From NCBI RefSeq assembly GCF_008974225.1, contig NZ_BKZR01000008.1, positions 1-64,000 on the forward strand: 64,000 nt of DNA, in the 5' to 3' direction. The notes under the pieces are model-generated. The model was not told the DNA's origin and made no database searches. It saw only the letters and a program-made list of their open reading frames with translations. Below are positions 17,251 through 26,218 of the stretch, one piece after another. How positions within the stretch are numbered: the first letter of the stretch is position 1; every line of letters begins with the position of its first letter. The translations under genes were made by a program, and so were the position numbers. The DNA comes from Weizmannia acidilactici. GTDB taxonomy: Bacteria > Bacillota > Bacilli > Bacillales > Bacillaceae_C.

Positions 17251-17540
17251 AATCGGCGGAAAGACTTCGGAAATCGGCGGTGAGGTCCAAGAAATCAGCG
17301 GAAACATTGGAAAAATCGGCGGAGAGAATGTAAAAATCAGCGGTTCGTTTCAAACTGATACAAAAGTAGTCATTCAAGAGGGGGAGAGCACCATGAATAG
17401 AACCCGGATACTGGAGAAGTTAACATAACATCGACATTCCGAAAAAAATCAGTGAAAAAGGTTTGGAAATCGGCGGTGAGGTCCAAGAAATCAGCGGAAA
17501 TATTGGAAAAATCGGCGGAAATCTCAAAAGAATCAGTGTG
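17251..17540. repeat. Two 21-bp periodic arrays with a shared spacer segment
   Basis: AATC(A/G)GCG units start at 17251, 17272, 17293, 17314 and 17335, then again at 17447, 17468, 17489, 17510 and (degenerate) 17531, always 21 bp apart. About 55 bases around 17267-17325 recur at 17463-17520 almost unchanged. Between the arrays, TCATTCAAGAGGG and GTTAACATAACA recur in the array at 24759-24975. One frame reads as heptads with IGG or ISG, but no conserved start supports translation. The flanks of this 17124-17781 gap hold no gene. Confidence 0.85.
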
Positions 17541-17582
17541 TCCTCATAAATATACACCCGGTGGTATCAGTGTATACTAGAT

Positions 17583-17614
17583 AAAAAGCGCAACCTATCA
17601 GGATCGCGCCTTTT
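17583..17614. terminator. Possible terminator downstream of the glycosyltransferase gene
   Basis: AAAAAGCGC pairs with GCGCCTTTT across a 14-nt loop. About 170 bp beyond the stop of the minus-strand glycosyltransferase gene, so the assignment is loose. Confidence 0.4.
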
Positions 17615-17781
17615 GCCTCACCTAAAAAATTTTAATGACGTCCAGATCCTAAATCGCAGGCGGACACGAACCCTCACCGAAAGTACCGGCTCGGGCAAAT
17701 GCAATGCCAAATACGAAATTGTGTATTGGTCTTGTACTACTCCTATTCCCGGGATGCAGTGCCATCCTATGGTAACTATTC

Positions 17782-19314
17782 TCACGCCCGTTTTCTTAAC
17801 TCAGCCGTGGCGGGAACAACTGAAACATTCCCGTATTTGGTCACTGACAGTTCACCGAGCCGGCCGTAGTTTCCGAGTTTTGCATGGGGATCGGCATTGA
17901 GCCGGAGCTTTTTCGATAAACAACCGGCTGTCACTTCAAGAAAAATGTCGACTACCTGCTGCTGCGCAAGCCAGTCTTCCAAAAGCCGGGCATCAACCGC
18001 GGCAATAAACCCGATTTTTCTTTCCGGCGGCATCAACCGGACGACAGCCGGGAACTGCCTTTCTTCTTTCGTTGTGCGGTTTTGTAAAATCACCGCAATA
18101 CCGGCATCTTTTTTCGACTTGGGCGGCAAGTAACCGATCTGGCCGACCCCTTTTAAAGACAGGGAGCGGGAGCAAAAGTCCGCCTTAAGCAGCTCCGCTT
18201 TTTCCGGCATTAAATGTTTCGGCACCGGCATTGTGGCGGGCAGCAGATGGTCAAACGCATGCTTCCCTTTCAAATGGCGAAAATCAAATACATGACTGCC
18301 GCGCTCATTCACCTTCACCGGAAGATAGCCGCGGGACGCAGAACCGGTTGCGGCAAACTCAAATGCCATATGATTGCGCAGGAAAAAATAACGCGCCCGC
18401 ACGAGTTCGGGTTCCGGCACATAGGCGAAAGCCCGCTCATCAATATGCTGCAGATAGCTGTTTACAAGCGGGAAAAAGCGGCGGCGGGAATGTGGCAAAT
18501 ACCGGTAAAAGTTAGCCGCATACCGCGTAAAATCAAGAACCGCGCGGATATCTTTAATATAGCGGTGCCCAAGCAGGCCGTGTTCCAGCAAAAACCGGTC
18601 AATTTCCTGGTGGATGAAAACGCGGTCTTTCACGGCCCTGAACATAAAATTTTTCTGCGTAATTGACAAATTGCGCAAACGCTCGCGCTTCCGCCAATAA
18701 TAATGCGTATCGCAATTGATAAACACTTTTTCCGCCAAATACAGGCAGCAGGTGATAAAATGGACGTCTTCAAAGCGGCGCCCTTCGAGAAACTGCAGCT
18801 TATTGCGCATTAAAAATTCCTTTTTAAAAATTTTATTGGCCGGCCCTAAATTATGGATGAGATTTTTTGTTTCATATAAATTGGTCAGCCGGTTTTCCTG
18901 AAAAAGGCTGAGCAGTTTGAACGTATACACCGGCCATTTCTGTTTCGAATTAAATTTTAAAATATTGGTCACGACCATATCGGGATCATGCCGGCGGATA
19001 TATTGAAGCGAGCTTTCGTAAAAATTCGGGTCAATCGTATCATCCGGATCCAAAAAATGGATGTAGTCGCCCCCGGCAAGCGCCAATCCCTTATTCCGGG
19101 GGCCGCCCGGTGCGCCGCTGTGCTTCTGGCGGATGATCCGCAGCTGCGGGAGGCGCTCCGCCCACTTTTCCAGCACTCTCCAGCTTCCGTCCCTTGAGCC
19201 GTCATCGACTGCAATGATCTCGTATGCCGGGTATGTCTGGCGGGCAAGGCTGTCCATGCATGCGTCCAAATAGGCTTTGACATTATAAACAGGCAGTATG
19301 GTGCTGATTTTCAC
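17782..19314 (-). CDS. Family 2 glycosyltransferase (GT-A fold), cell-surface polymer type
   Basis: 510 aa. The first ~230 residues are a GT2 catalytic domain: MKISTILPVYNVKAYLDACM, the nucleotide-binding VDDGSRDGS, and the metal-binding HFLDPDD. The following ~280 residues are an accessory region without a recognised domain, resembling the extensions of enzymes that decorate teichoic acid or other surface polymers. No membrane helix is obvious, so it probably works at the inner face of the membrane on a lipid-linked or polymer acceptor. It stands alone rather than in a capsule cluster. Donor and acceptor cannot be told. Confidence 0.85.
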   Translation of the reverse strand: MKISTILPVYNVKAYLDACMDSLARQTYPAYEIIAVDDGSRDGSWRVLEKWAERLPQLRIIRQKHSGAPGGPRNKGLALAGGDYIHFLDPDDTIDPNFYESSLQYIRRHDPDMVVTNILKFNSKQKWPVYTFKLLSLFQENRLTNLYETKNLIHNLGPANKIFKKEFLMRNKLQFLEGRRFEDVHFITCCLYLAEKVFINCDTHYYWRKRERLRNLSITQKNFMFRAVKDRVFIHQEIDRFLLEHGLLGHRYIKDIRAVLDFTRYAANFYRYLPHSRRRFFPLVNSYLQHIDERAFAYVPEPELVRARYFFLRNHMAFEFAATGSASRGYLPVKVNERGSHVFDFRHLKGKHAFDHLLPATMPVPKHLMPEKAELLKADFCSRSLSLKGVGQIGYLPPKSKKDAGIAVILQNRTTKEERQFPAVVRLMPPERKIGFIAAVDARLLEDWLAQQQVVDIFLEVTAGCLSKKLRLNADPHAKLGNYGRLGELSVTKYGNVSVVPATAELRKRA

Positions 19315-19389
19315 AAAACATCCTCCATAAACTTGATATCGTTTCTAGTATGTTCAATCCTCTTGAAAATGAAACCGGCCGTGCTTTTG

Positions 19390-19418
19390 TTGCAATTGAG
19401 AATGATTTTCGATAGAAT
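19390..19418 (+). promoter_or_regulatory. Promoter of the small membrane protein/tctA operon
   Basis: TTGCAA (19390-19395) and TAGAAT (19413-19418) are 17 bp apart, about 35 bases upstream of the first start codon. Confidence 0.6.
19397..19411. promoter_or_regulatory. Fur-like box inside the promoter spacer
   Basis: TGAGAATGATTTTCG matches TGATAATNATTATCA at 12 of 15 positions and sits between the -35 and -10. If real, the carboxylate permease is iron-repressed. Confidence 0.45.
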
Positions 19419-19452
19419 ATACGGGAAATCACCATGGCAGGAGTAGATGAAG

Positions 19453-19692
19453 ATGTTTCGTTTACATAGAAAAGATCTGATTGAAGTCTGGGAAGATATT
19501 GTTTCCATTAAAGAGTTGGTTATCGCTCTGATTGTGAATAGTTTCACAACTATGGGCGGTTATTTTTTGGCGCCAAACGACCCGCCGAAACCGCTGTTAT
19601 TCGGCCTGATAGGCGCAATGATCGGATTTTCCCTTTGTACCATCCTCATCAGGCCAAAACGGATTTTTGAAGAGGAAGAAAGAGGGGAATAA
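19453..19692 (+). CDS. Small two-helix membrane protein, probable partner of the TctA-type permease
   Basis: 79 aa from ATG 19453 (AGGAG nine bases upstream; the ATG six bases earlier is too close). Two hydrophobic segments (LVIALIVNSFTTMGGYFLA and LLFGLIGAMIGFSLCTILI) joined by a charged loop, and an acidic C-terminus EEEERGE. It ends two bases before the TctA-family gene, so the two are co-translated. The position resembles TctB, the small membrane subunit of tripartite carboxylate transporters, but the sequence does not let me assign that family. Confidence 0.7.
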   Translation: MFRLHRKDLIEVWEDIVSIKELVIALIVNSFTTMGGYFLAPNDPPKPLLFGLIGAMIGFSLCTILIRPKRIFEEEERGE

Positions 19693-19694
19693 AT

Positions 19695-21047
19695 ATGGAT
19701 ATCGCATTAATCGCACAAATGGCTGCGGCCGCCGTGCTTGCAGCTGTCATCTATACCGTCATCGGCATTGTACCGGGAACGGACGAAACCGCGGTGCTTG
19801 TGCCGATTACATTGGTCCTCGTGCTGACAGGCGTCCAGCCGGTTGTTGTACTTGCTTTCTTTATTTCGGCGGTTGTCGCCAATAATTTGATGGACTCGAT
19901 TCCGGCCGCGGTCGCAGGCATTCCGGGTGGCGTCATGACAAGCCCGCTTGTCGACCATGCGCTCGCTTTGAAAAAACACGGGCTCGCCAATCTCAGCATC
20001 CGCAAAATGGCCGCCGGGTCTTTCTTGGGTGTTCTTGTCAGCGTCCCGGTCAGCCTGCTGCTTGCAAAAAGCCTGATCCCGTTTGCCAGTGCCATAAAAG
20101 AATACGCCAACCCGTTATTCCTGGCAGGCGCTGTGCTCCTTTCGCTCATGAGCAAAAACAAATGGCTTGCCCTTGCTTCGATTTTACCGTTTTCGTTGCT
20201 GATCGAAGGCCTTCGCTATTTGTACTGGGGAACCGGCGCCGTGCCAAAAGACACGATGGTATCAATTTCTTTCTTTTTAGGCATTACGATCGGTCCGGTT
20301 ATCCTCACCCTTTTTGAACTGTTGAACTGGGATAAAAGGGAAAGCCTGAAACGTTTTGAAGCGAAAAAAATTGTGCTGAAGAATAACAGTTACGAAAGAA
20401 AACAGTTAAATCCGTTTCATGTGATGGACAAACGGGAATGTGCCACGGGAATGCTCGCTTCTGTCATCGGCTGCTTTACGTTCATTTTAAGCCCTGTCGG
20501 CGTGACGACGTTTTTAGGGGAACTGTTTGCAAGCCGGATAAAAGATCCGGTAAAAAAAGCTTCGGTTGCCATTGTCGGCATGAACGGGCTCGCGAACGCC
20601 ACTTATATTTCAGGCGCGCTCATTCCGCTGATCGCCCTCGGCATTCCGCTTTCGCCTGTCGCCATCGGGCCGGCCAACGCGCTGTTTAACGCGCCGCCTG
20701 TTTTTACGCTGAAACACAATATGCACCACATTTTATCGGGCGGAGATTTTGTCTGGGCTACGATCATTGGCACGGGTATCGGCATTGTCATCACGTATTT
20801 TATTGCGATAAAATATGCCCAGCCGATCTGTGCGTTTGTGTTTAAAAAAGTGCCGCACGAAGCGATTCTTGGGCTGTTTTTCGGCCTTGTCCTTCTGCTT
20901 GCGTACATGGACGCGGGCTGGATGAACGTTTTTGGTGTATTATTGATAGGGATTATAAGTGGCACCCTTCACCGCTGGGGCGTCAATTACGGTATTATGT
21001 TTATGACGTTGTATTCGGCACCATGGCTCGTAACGCTGTTCCATTGA
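19695..21047 (+). CDS. TctA-family (DUF112) carboxylate permease
   Basis: 450 aa with about eleven membrane segments. The TctA signatures are near the N-terminus (VIGIVPGTDETAVLVPITL) and in the second half (NGLANATYISGALIPLIALGIP), the two inverted halves of this transporter family. Homologues take up tricarboxylates or other carboxylates with a periplasmic or lipid-anchored binding protein; no TctC-like binding protein is encoded nearby, so either it is elsewhere or the system works without one. Ribosome site AGAGGGG is good. A Fur-like box in the operon promoter suggests ferric-citrate or a citrate-type chelator as substrate, which is inference. Confidence 0.82.
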   Translation: MDIALIAQMAAAAVLAAVIYTVIGIVPGTDETAVLVPITLVLVLTGVQPVVVLAFFISAVVANNLMDSIPAAVAGIPGGVMTSPLVDHALALKKHGLANLSIRKMAAGSFLGVLVSVPVSLLLAKSLIPFASAIKEYANPLFLAGAVLLSLMSKNKWLALASILPFSLLIEGLRYLYWGTGAVPKDTMVSISFFLGITIGPVILTLFELLNWDKRESLKRFEAKKIVLKNNSYERKQLNPFHVMDKRECATGMLASVIGCFTFILSPVGVTTFLGELFASRIKDPVKKASVAIVGMNGLANATYISGALIPLIALGIPLSPVAIGPANALFNAPPVFTLKHNMHHILSGGDFVWATIIGTGIGIVITYFIAIKYAQPICAFVFKKVPHEAILGLFFGLVLLLAYMDAGWMNVFGVLLIGIISGTLHRWGVNYGIMFMTLYSAPWLVTLFH

Positions 21048-21404
21048 TGGATTGGGCAAAGAAATTTTTTTATGAGGATAGCTGTTCAATGAATTTCATG
21101 GCGCGCACGTTACGCTGACAGAGCGTGCAAAGCAATGGCTCTTTTTATGGACGTAAAAGAAATGATCGCTGCAAGACGCAGGTCTATGGATCGGTAAAAA
21201 ATTTTACATGTCTTTCGCGAATTGATGACAGACAAGCTCAAGCGATCCGCGGTTTCTTAAAGAGAAAATTTTTCCGCGAACGGCGCAATTACAGGTGTTC
21301 ACAATCCAAGAGAAGACTTTTTGAAATGACGAAAATACCATTTTCAGGCGCCCGCAGTTGTATGGCAAAAATTTTTCAAGCAAGAGGGAAAGCGAGGGGT
21401 TACA
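21048..21404. other. Gap without a recognisable gene
   Basis: A short frame from about 21147 begins MDVKEMIAARRRSM, resembling the first residues of nitroreductase-like proteins, and stops at once. Nothing else is supported. A gene remnant is possible. Confidence 0.3.
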
Positions 21405-22352
21405 ATGATAAAAATTCCCGGCAAAACAGCAACCGGGACAGCACACGGAAAATTGATTTTGGCCGGGGAGCATTCCGTCGTTTATGGAAAACCGGCGATC
21501 GCGCTTCCGTTCCATCTCGTGCAGGTGGAAGCGAACGTCATCCGGAAATCGGGCCCGCTCTCCATTGACTGCTTGTATTACACGGGGGCAATGGACGAAG
21601 CGCCGCCGAAAATGATGGGCATTACCGCCTGTGCAAAAGAAACATTAAAAACGTTAAACGAGCCGGCTGAAAATCTTGTGATCAAACTGGAATCCACCGT
21701 TCCGATCGGGCGCGGCCTCGGTTCCAGCGCAGCGGTTGCGGTTGCGGTCGTGCGCGGGTTGTACGCATTTTTTGGCAGGAAACTGTCTGAAGCCGAATTG
21801 GAGCGGCTCGTGCAAATTGCCGAAAACTTCGCTCACGGCAATCCGAGCGGCATTGACATGATGACAGTCATCAACGACCACCCGATCTGGTTTGAAAAAG
21901 GGAAACCGGTCCGCCCGATGCCGGTCTCCCTGCGGTTTTATTTGGTCGTTGCCGATTCCGGGCGGATCCACGATACATCTTTGGCCGTAAAAAGCATCAG
22001 GGAAAAACGGCAATATGAACCTGAAATGGTCAACAAGGCAATTGGGCGGCTCGGGAAAATTGTATACGAAGTAAAAGAAGCGTTGGATGCAAAAGACGGG
22101 TTCAGGCTCGGGCAGCTGTTGAATGAAGCACAGGCGCAGCTTTCCGCTTTGGGGGTAAGCGATGCGGGGCTTGACGATTTGACCGGTGCGGCTCGGGCGG
22201 CCGGCGCGCTTGGAGCAAAACTGACCGGCGCGGGCCGGGGCGGCTGCATAATTGCACTCGCCGAAACCCGGGAAAAGGCGGAAACGGTTGCTGCAGCCCT
22301 GCAAAGAGCCGGCGCTATAAAGACGTGGTATTTTTCACTGGAAGGACGATGA
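21405..22352 (+). CDS. mvk: Mevalonate kinase
   Basis: 315 aa, ATG with GAGGGG six bases upstream. GHMP kinase: N-terminal GKLILAGEHSVVYGKPAIA, ATP-binding loop VPIGRGLGSSAAVAVA, catalytic region HGNPSGIDMM, and the C-terminal KLTGAGRGGCIIAL. Phosphorylates (R)-mevalonate to 5-phosphomevalonate in the cytoplasm, the first ATP step of the mevalonate route to isoprenoids. The decarboxylase gene starts three bases after its stop, so the two are translationally coupled. Gene order mvk-mvaD-PMK is that of staphylococci and lactic acid bacteria, whereas most Bacillus use the MEP pathway. Confidence 0.93.
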   Translation: MIKIPGKTATGTAHGKLILAGEHSVVYGKPAIALPFHLVQVEANVIRKSGPLSIDCLYYTGAMDEAPPKMMGITACAKETLKTLNEPAENLVIKLESTVPIGRGLGSSAAVAVAVVRGLYAFFGRKLSEAELERLVQIAENFAHGNPSGIDMMTVINDHPIWFEKGKPVRPMPVSLRFYLVVADSGRIHDTSLAVKSIREKRQYEPEMVNKAIGRLGKIVYEVKEALDAKDGFRLGQLLNEAQAQLSALGVSDAGLDDLTGAARAAGALGAKLTGAGRGGCIIALAETREKAETVAAALQRAGAIKTWYFSLEGR

Positions 22353-22355
22353 GGG

Positions 22356-23336
22356 ATGGAAGCAACGGCAAGGGCCCATACGAATATTGCCCTGATTAAA
22401 TACTGGGGAAAACGGGACGAGAAACTTTTCCTCCCGATGAACAGCAGCCTTTCCATTACATTGGACAAGTTTTACACGACGACAAAAGTGGTGTTTGACC
22501 CGGCCCTTAAAGCAGACCGATTTTTTCTGAACGGAAAGCCGGCCGGAGCAGCGGAAACGGCAAAAATTTCCCGGTTTATGGATAAAATCAGGGATTTTGC
22601 GGGCGCAAAATGGTACGCGGTGATCGAGTCGGAAAACGAAGTTCCGACCGCGGCCGGTCTTGCTTCTTCCGCATCCGGCATGGCGGCACTCGCGGCTGCT
22701 GCGGTAAAAGCATTGGGCCTTCAGGTCGACGGCCGCACACTGTCGAAGCTTGCGCGCCAAGGTTCCGGTTCCGCCTGCCGCAGCATTTACGGAGGTTTTG
22801 TCGAGTGGCAAAAAGGCGAAAAAGCGGACGGCTCCGATTCGTACGCCGTCCCGCTCCTCGGCAGAGACGACTGGGAACTCAGCATTTTGTCCTGTCTCCT
22901 CGAGTCCAAACAGAAAAAAATTTCGAGCAGGGAAGGGATGAAACGGACGGTGGAAACTTCCCCGTTTTATGCAGGCTGGCTCGAAACGGTGGAAAAAGAC
23001 TTGGCCGCCGCAAAATCCGCGATTGCCCGGCGCGATTTTGCATTGCTCGGGCGTATCCTCGAAGCCAACGCCCTGAAAATGCATGCGACAACGCTCGGGG
23101 CCGACCCGCCGTTTTTATACTGGCAAAGTGCCACCCTTGATGTCATGCGGGAAGTGGAACTTTTGCGCGAACGTGGGATCGAAGCGTATTTTACGATTGA
23201 TGCCGGCCCGAATGTAAAAGTCTTGTGCGGGCGGAAAGATGAAGAAGCGGTGCGCGAAACCCTCGCGGCAATCCCGGGTGTCCAGCGTGTTTTCATCTGC
23301 CACCCGGGCCCGGGGGTCAGTTACGGGCCGTATTGA
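22356..23336 (+). CDS. mvaD: Diphosphomevalonate decarboxylase
   Basis: 326 aa. N-terminus ARAHTNIALIKYWGKRD, phosphate loop VPTAAGLASSASGMAALAA, and the catalytic Asp in FTIDAGPNVKVL all match the family, whose usual length is about 320-330. Converts mevalonate-5-diphosphate to isopentenyl diphosphate with ATP and loss of CO2. Ribosome site GAAGGA lies inside the end of mvk. A 236-bp gap separates it from the phosphomevalonate kinase gene; that gap contains no supported feature. Confidence 0.95.
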   Translation: MEATARAHTNIALIKYWGKRDEKLFLPMNSSLSITLDKFYTTTKVVFDPALKADRFFLNGKPAGAAETAKISRFMDKIRDFAGAKWYAVIESENEVPTAAGLASSASGMAALAAAAVKALGLQVDGRTLSKLARQGSGSACRSIYGGFVEWQKGEKADGSDSYAVPLLGRDDWELSILSCLLESKQKKISSREGMKRTVETSPFYAGWLETVEKDLAAAKSAIARRDFALLGRILEANALKMHATTLGADPPFLYWQSATLDVMREVELLRERGIEAYFTIDAGPNVKVLCGRKDEEAVRETLAAIPGVQRVFICHPGPGVSYGPY

Positions 23337-23572
23337 TGTTAGATTTACAGAGGCACCGGCGTTTTTTATTCCGCAACAAAGTTTAGGCCTGGAGCAGTGA
23401 CGGCCGTTTTGATATTAAGTTTGCGGATGTCCGGCAAAGTTAAGGCCGGGAGTTGGTGCGGGCGGGTCCGTTTCGGCTATTGCCCCTTTTTTGAATGGGC
23501 CATCCCGGGATCAATTGTGCACAGCAAAAAGTAATGGTAGTTATTTTATTCCAACAGATAGAGATGATAGGT

Positions 23573-24661
23573 ATGCATTTTCAAGTCAAGGCGCCGGGCA
23601 AGCTGATGATCGCCGGCGAATACGCGGTCATCGAGCCCGGCTGTCCTGCGATCGTTTCGGCGGTTGACCGTTACATCACAATAGATGTAAAAGAAAGCAC
23701 AGAGAATCTTTTCTCTTTGCCTCAGCTTGGCATCACGCACGCTGCCTGGCGTTGGGAAGGCGGAGCGGTGCGGTTTGACTGTGAAGATCCAAAGCTTCGT
23801 TTTATTCAAAATGCCCTCGCCGTCTTTCACCGGCTGCTTGAAGAAAAATCGATTGCCCTCCGCTCCCTCCATTTGACGGTGACGAGCGAACTGGATGACG
23901 CTGCGACCGGGCAAAAATACGGGCTTGGCTCCAGCGCGGCGGTTCTGGCTGCCGTTTTTTCTGCGCTGCTGCATATATATGAGAGACTTCCGGAAACGAA
24001 AGAAACGATTTTTAAACTGGCCAGCATCGCCCACTTAAAAACGCAGGGAAACGGGTCGGGCGCTGACATTGCAGCTTCCGTGTACGGCGGGTGGATCAAA
24101 TACACGGCATTCCGCCCGGATTGGATTTTTTCCGAATTGGAAAAAGGCCGGATCAGCAGACTTTTGGACGAACCTTGGCCGTATTTGTCGATTGAAAGGC
24201 TCGATCTTCCGCAGGGTTTGCAGTTTTGCGCCGGGTGGACCGGAAAATCGGCAGCAACCGGCCTGATGGTGGAAAGGATCGGCCGTTTGAAGAAAACTTC
24301 ACTGGAAAAATACAAAGCATTTTTGGAAGAAAGCACGACAGTGGTCGAAAAACTTGCGGAAAGCTTTGCGCGGCAGGATCCGGCGGGGGCACTGGCCAGC
24401 ATTGCACGAAACCGCCGTGCGCTGCAAAAACTCGGTGCATACGCCGATACGGACATTGAAACGGAGAAGCTGAAGCAGCTCGCTGATATCGCAGACCGCT
24501 TTGGCGCCGGCAAATCATCGGGTGCAGGCGGCGGGGACTGCGGCATTGCGTTTGTGGACGGAGAAGAGAAAACCGCTGCCTTACATGCAGCTTGGGAGAA
24601 GGCAGGAATTGTGCCGCTTCCATTGCAGGTTTCCACCCAGGGCGTGTCCGTCATTGAATGA
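23573..24661 (+). CDS. mvaK2: Phosphomevalonate kinase
   Basis: 362 aa if begun at ATG 23573, where family members begin (MHFQVKAPGKLMIAGEYAV); ATG 23564 and 23495 are in frame but add residues with no counterpart, and no start has a strong ribosome site. GHMP kinase with KYGLGSSAAVLAAVFSA and GNGSGADIAASVYGGW, and a late KSSGAGGGDCG. Phosphorylates 5-phosphomevalonate to the diphosphate, the step between the two enzymes encoded upstream. A strong terminator follows directly. HMG-CoA synthase and reductase and IPP isomerase are not in the window. Confidence 0.92.
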   Translation: MHFQVKAPGKLMIAGEYAVIEPGCPAIVSAVDRYITIDVKESTENLFSLPQLGITHAAWRWEGGAVRFDCEDPKLRFIQNALAVFHRLLEEKSIALRSLHLTVTSELDDAATGQKYGLGSSAAVLAAVFSALLHIYERLPETKETIFKLASIAHLKTQGNGSGADIAASVYGGWIKYTAFRPDWIFSELEKGRISRLLDEPWPYLSIERLDLPQGLQFCAGWTGKSAATGLMVERIGRLKKTSLEKYKAFLEESTTVVEKLAESFARQDPAGALASIARNRRALQKLGAYADTDIETEKLKQLADIADRFGAGKSSGAGGGDCGIAFVDGEEKTAALHAAWEKAGIVPLPLQVSTQGVSVIE

Positions 24662-24691
24662 AAAAATCCGCGAAATGGCCGCGGATTTTTT
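24662..24691 (+). terminator. Terminator of the mevalonate genes
   Basis: AAAAATCCGCG and CGCGGATTTTT arms around a 7-nt loop, directly after the stop codon. Confidence 0.9.
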
Positions 24692-24758
24692 CGCTTTTGG
24701 GGGAATCCCGTAGAAAAAGATTTTGAGCACGCGAACGATTTTACAAAGTGAAAAGAAA

Positions 24759-24975
24759 AATCAGCTGTGCGTTTTTAATCGGTACAAAAAGAGTCATTCA
24801 AGAGGGTGGAACCTCGAAAAAGGCATTCGTTGACCAATAGAGTTAACATAACACAGCCTTCTTGGAGCATAATCGGCGAAAAAGCTTCCATAATCAGCGG
24901 GTGGGATTAAAAAATCAGCGGAAACATCGGAAAAATCGGCGGAAAGGATGAAAAAATCAGCTGTGCGTTTTAAAT
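24759..24975. repeat. 21-bp periodic array plus flanking repeat segments
   Basis: Units at 24871, 24892, 24913, 24934 and 24955 are exactly 21 bp apart. The last unit reads AATCAGCTGTGCGTTTT, and the same 17 bases stand alone at 24759. Between them, GTCATTCAAGAGGG and GTTAACATAACA also occur beside the array at 17251-17540, so the repeated element is larger than the array. The rest of 24976-25125 holds no gene. Confidence 0.8.
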
Positions 24976-25140
24976 GCGAGTCTCCTTTTTCCAAGGAGAA
25001 AGGAAAGGTCAATGGAACCTGCTCGGAAACCAGCGAAACTCGATAAAAATCCCTGACTGCTTCGCGAAGCATGCCCAATCATTTGCTTCTTCGTTTTTCA
25101 TTTGAAATAATGGAAAAAAACGAAAGGAGATGGGTAGCCG

Positions 25141-25785
25141 ATGAAAGTACTTGTCGTCGGTGCAAACGGGCAGATCGGGAAAATCCTTGTTGATCTGCTG
25201 CAAAAGAGCGGAAAGCATACGCCGCGCGCCATGGTGCGGAAAGAAGAACAGGTTGAGTTTTTCCAACAAAAAGGTGTGGAAACCATTTTGGCGGATCTTG
25301 AAGGGACAGTGGATGAAATTGCAGAAGCGGCTACCGGCTGCGATGCGGTCGTGTTCACTGCCGGATCGGGCGGGCATACCGGAGCGGACAAAACGCTGCT
25401 TGTCGATTTGGACGGCGCCGTCAAAACGATGGAAGCAGCGGAACAGACAGGAATTGACCGCTTCATCATCGTGAGTGCACTGCAGGCGCATCACCGCGAA
25501 AACTGGAATGAAGCAATCAAGCCGTATTATGTGGCGAAACATTATGCGGACCGCGTGCTGCAGGCGAGCAAGTTGGATTACACGATCATCCGGCCGGGTG
25601 GTTTGCTGAATGAACCGGGCACCGGAAAAGTCGAGGCATCAGAAAATTTAAAACGCGGTACGATCCCGCGCGAAGACGTGGCGCGAACGATTTTGGCAAG
25701 CCTCGATGAACCGAACACATACCGGAAAGCATTCGACCTTGTTTCCGGGGACACACCGATTGAAGCAGAGTTAAAAAGCATATAA
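25141..25785 (+). CDS. Atypical SDR, NAD(P)-binding protein (YhfK-like)
   Basis: 214 aa with AGGAGATG upstream. Rossmann start MKVLVVGANGQIGKILVDLL, an NmrA/SDR_a5-like core with DAVVFTAGSGG, YYVAKHYADRVLQASKLDYTIIRPGGL (the YxxxK pair is Tyr-Val-Ala-Lys) and a C-terminal EDVARTIL. Resembles Bacillus YhfK, a stress-linked protein of unknown substrate. Single gene after a repeat array; a tract of ~52-bp repeats follows it. Confidence 0.8.
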   Translation: MKVLVVGANGQIGKILVDLLQKSGKHTPRAMVRKEEQVEFFQQKGVETILADLEGTVDEIAEAATGCDAVVFTAGSGGHTGADKTLLVDLDGAVKTMEAAEQTGIDRFIIVSALQAHHRENWNEAIKPYYVAKHYADRVLQASKLDYTIIRPGGLLNEPGTGKVEASENLKRGTIPREDVARTILASLDEPNTYRKAFDLVSGDTPIEAELKSI

Positions 25786-25884
25786 AAAGAGCCGGGCATT
25801 TCGACTGCGGCAAAAGGTGCTTTTCCAAAGGCCCTTTTGCTTGAAAAAGGTATTCAGCACCCCCTTCTAGGCCCATTAGAGGAA

Positions 25885-26075
25885 AATATTCGTCTCGAAA
25901 CGGTTGTTAGAATCTCTCTCAGGATCGTTAGAGGGAAATTTCTCCGTGAAAATGATCCTTAGAAGTTTTGTTACGACCGTTAGAGCAAAAATTCCCCGAT
26001 GAAACGGTTCTGAGAAGCTTTGTCAGGACCGTTTCATCAAAATTTCCCCCTGAAAGTGGTTCTGATGCGGACTTT
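25885..26075. repeat. Tandem repeat, about four units of 51-53 bp
   Basis: Units aligned on GAAA start at 25897, 25948, 26001 and 26052. Each carries a version of AATTTCCCC, TGAAACGGTTCTGAGAAG, and many end in GGACCGTT. Two diverged units of the same family lie inside the element at 30409-30592. The 25786-26169 gap holds no gene. Confidence 0.65.
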
Positions 26076-26169
26076 AAGCCCGTTTTCAATCATTTTTGCT
26101 CTAATTAGTCTAGTGTTGCTTTAAAGAAAATTTTGCCGGAATTTCAGCCATAAAGAGGTCTTTAAATCC

Positions 26170-26216
26170 GGGCATTCCAAAAGCCTGTGAACTGGATTTT
26201 GGAATGCCCCTTTTTT
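26170..26216. terminator. Terminator between the SDR gene and patB
   Basis: GGGCATTCCAAAA pairs with TTTTGGAATGCCC and is followed by TTTTTT on the + strand; the minus strand gene patB ends three bases away. Confidence 0.75.
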
Positions 26217-26218
26217 CC

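Noticed and set aside
17234..17428. 64-codon frame of IGG/ISG heptads through the 21-bp array
   Set aside because: No ribosome site at the start, composition is dictated by the DNA repeat, and sister arrays elsewhere are not open in the same frame.
21125..21568. 147-codon frame overlapping mvk
   Set aside because: Out of frame with the clear mevalonate kinase and without a ribosome site.
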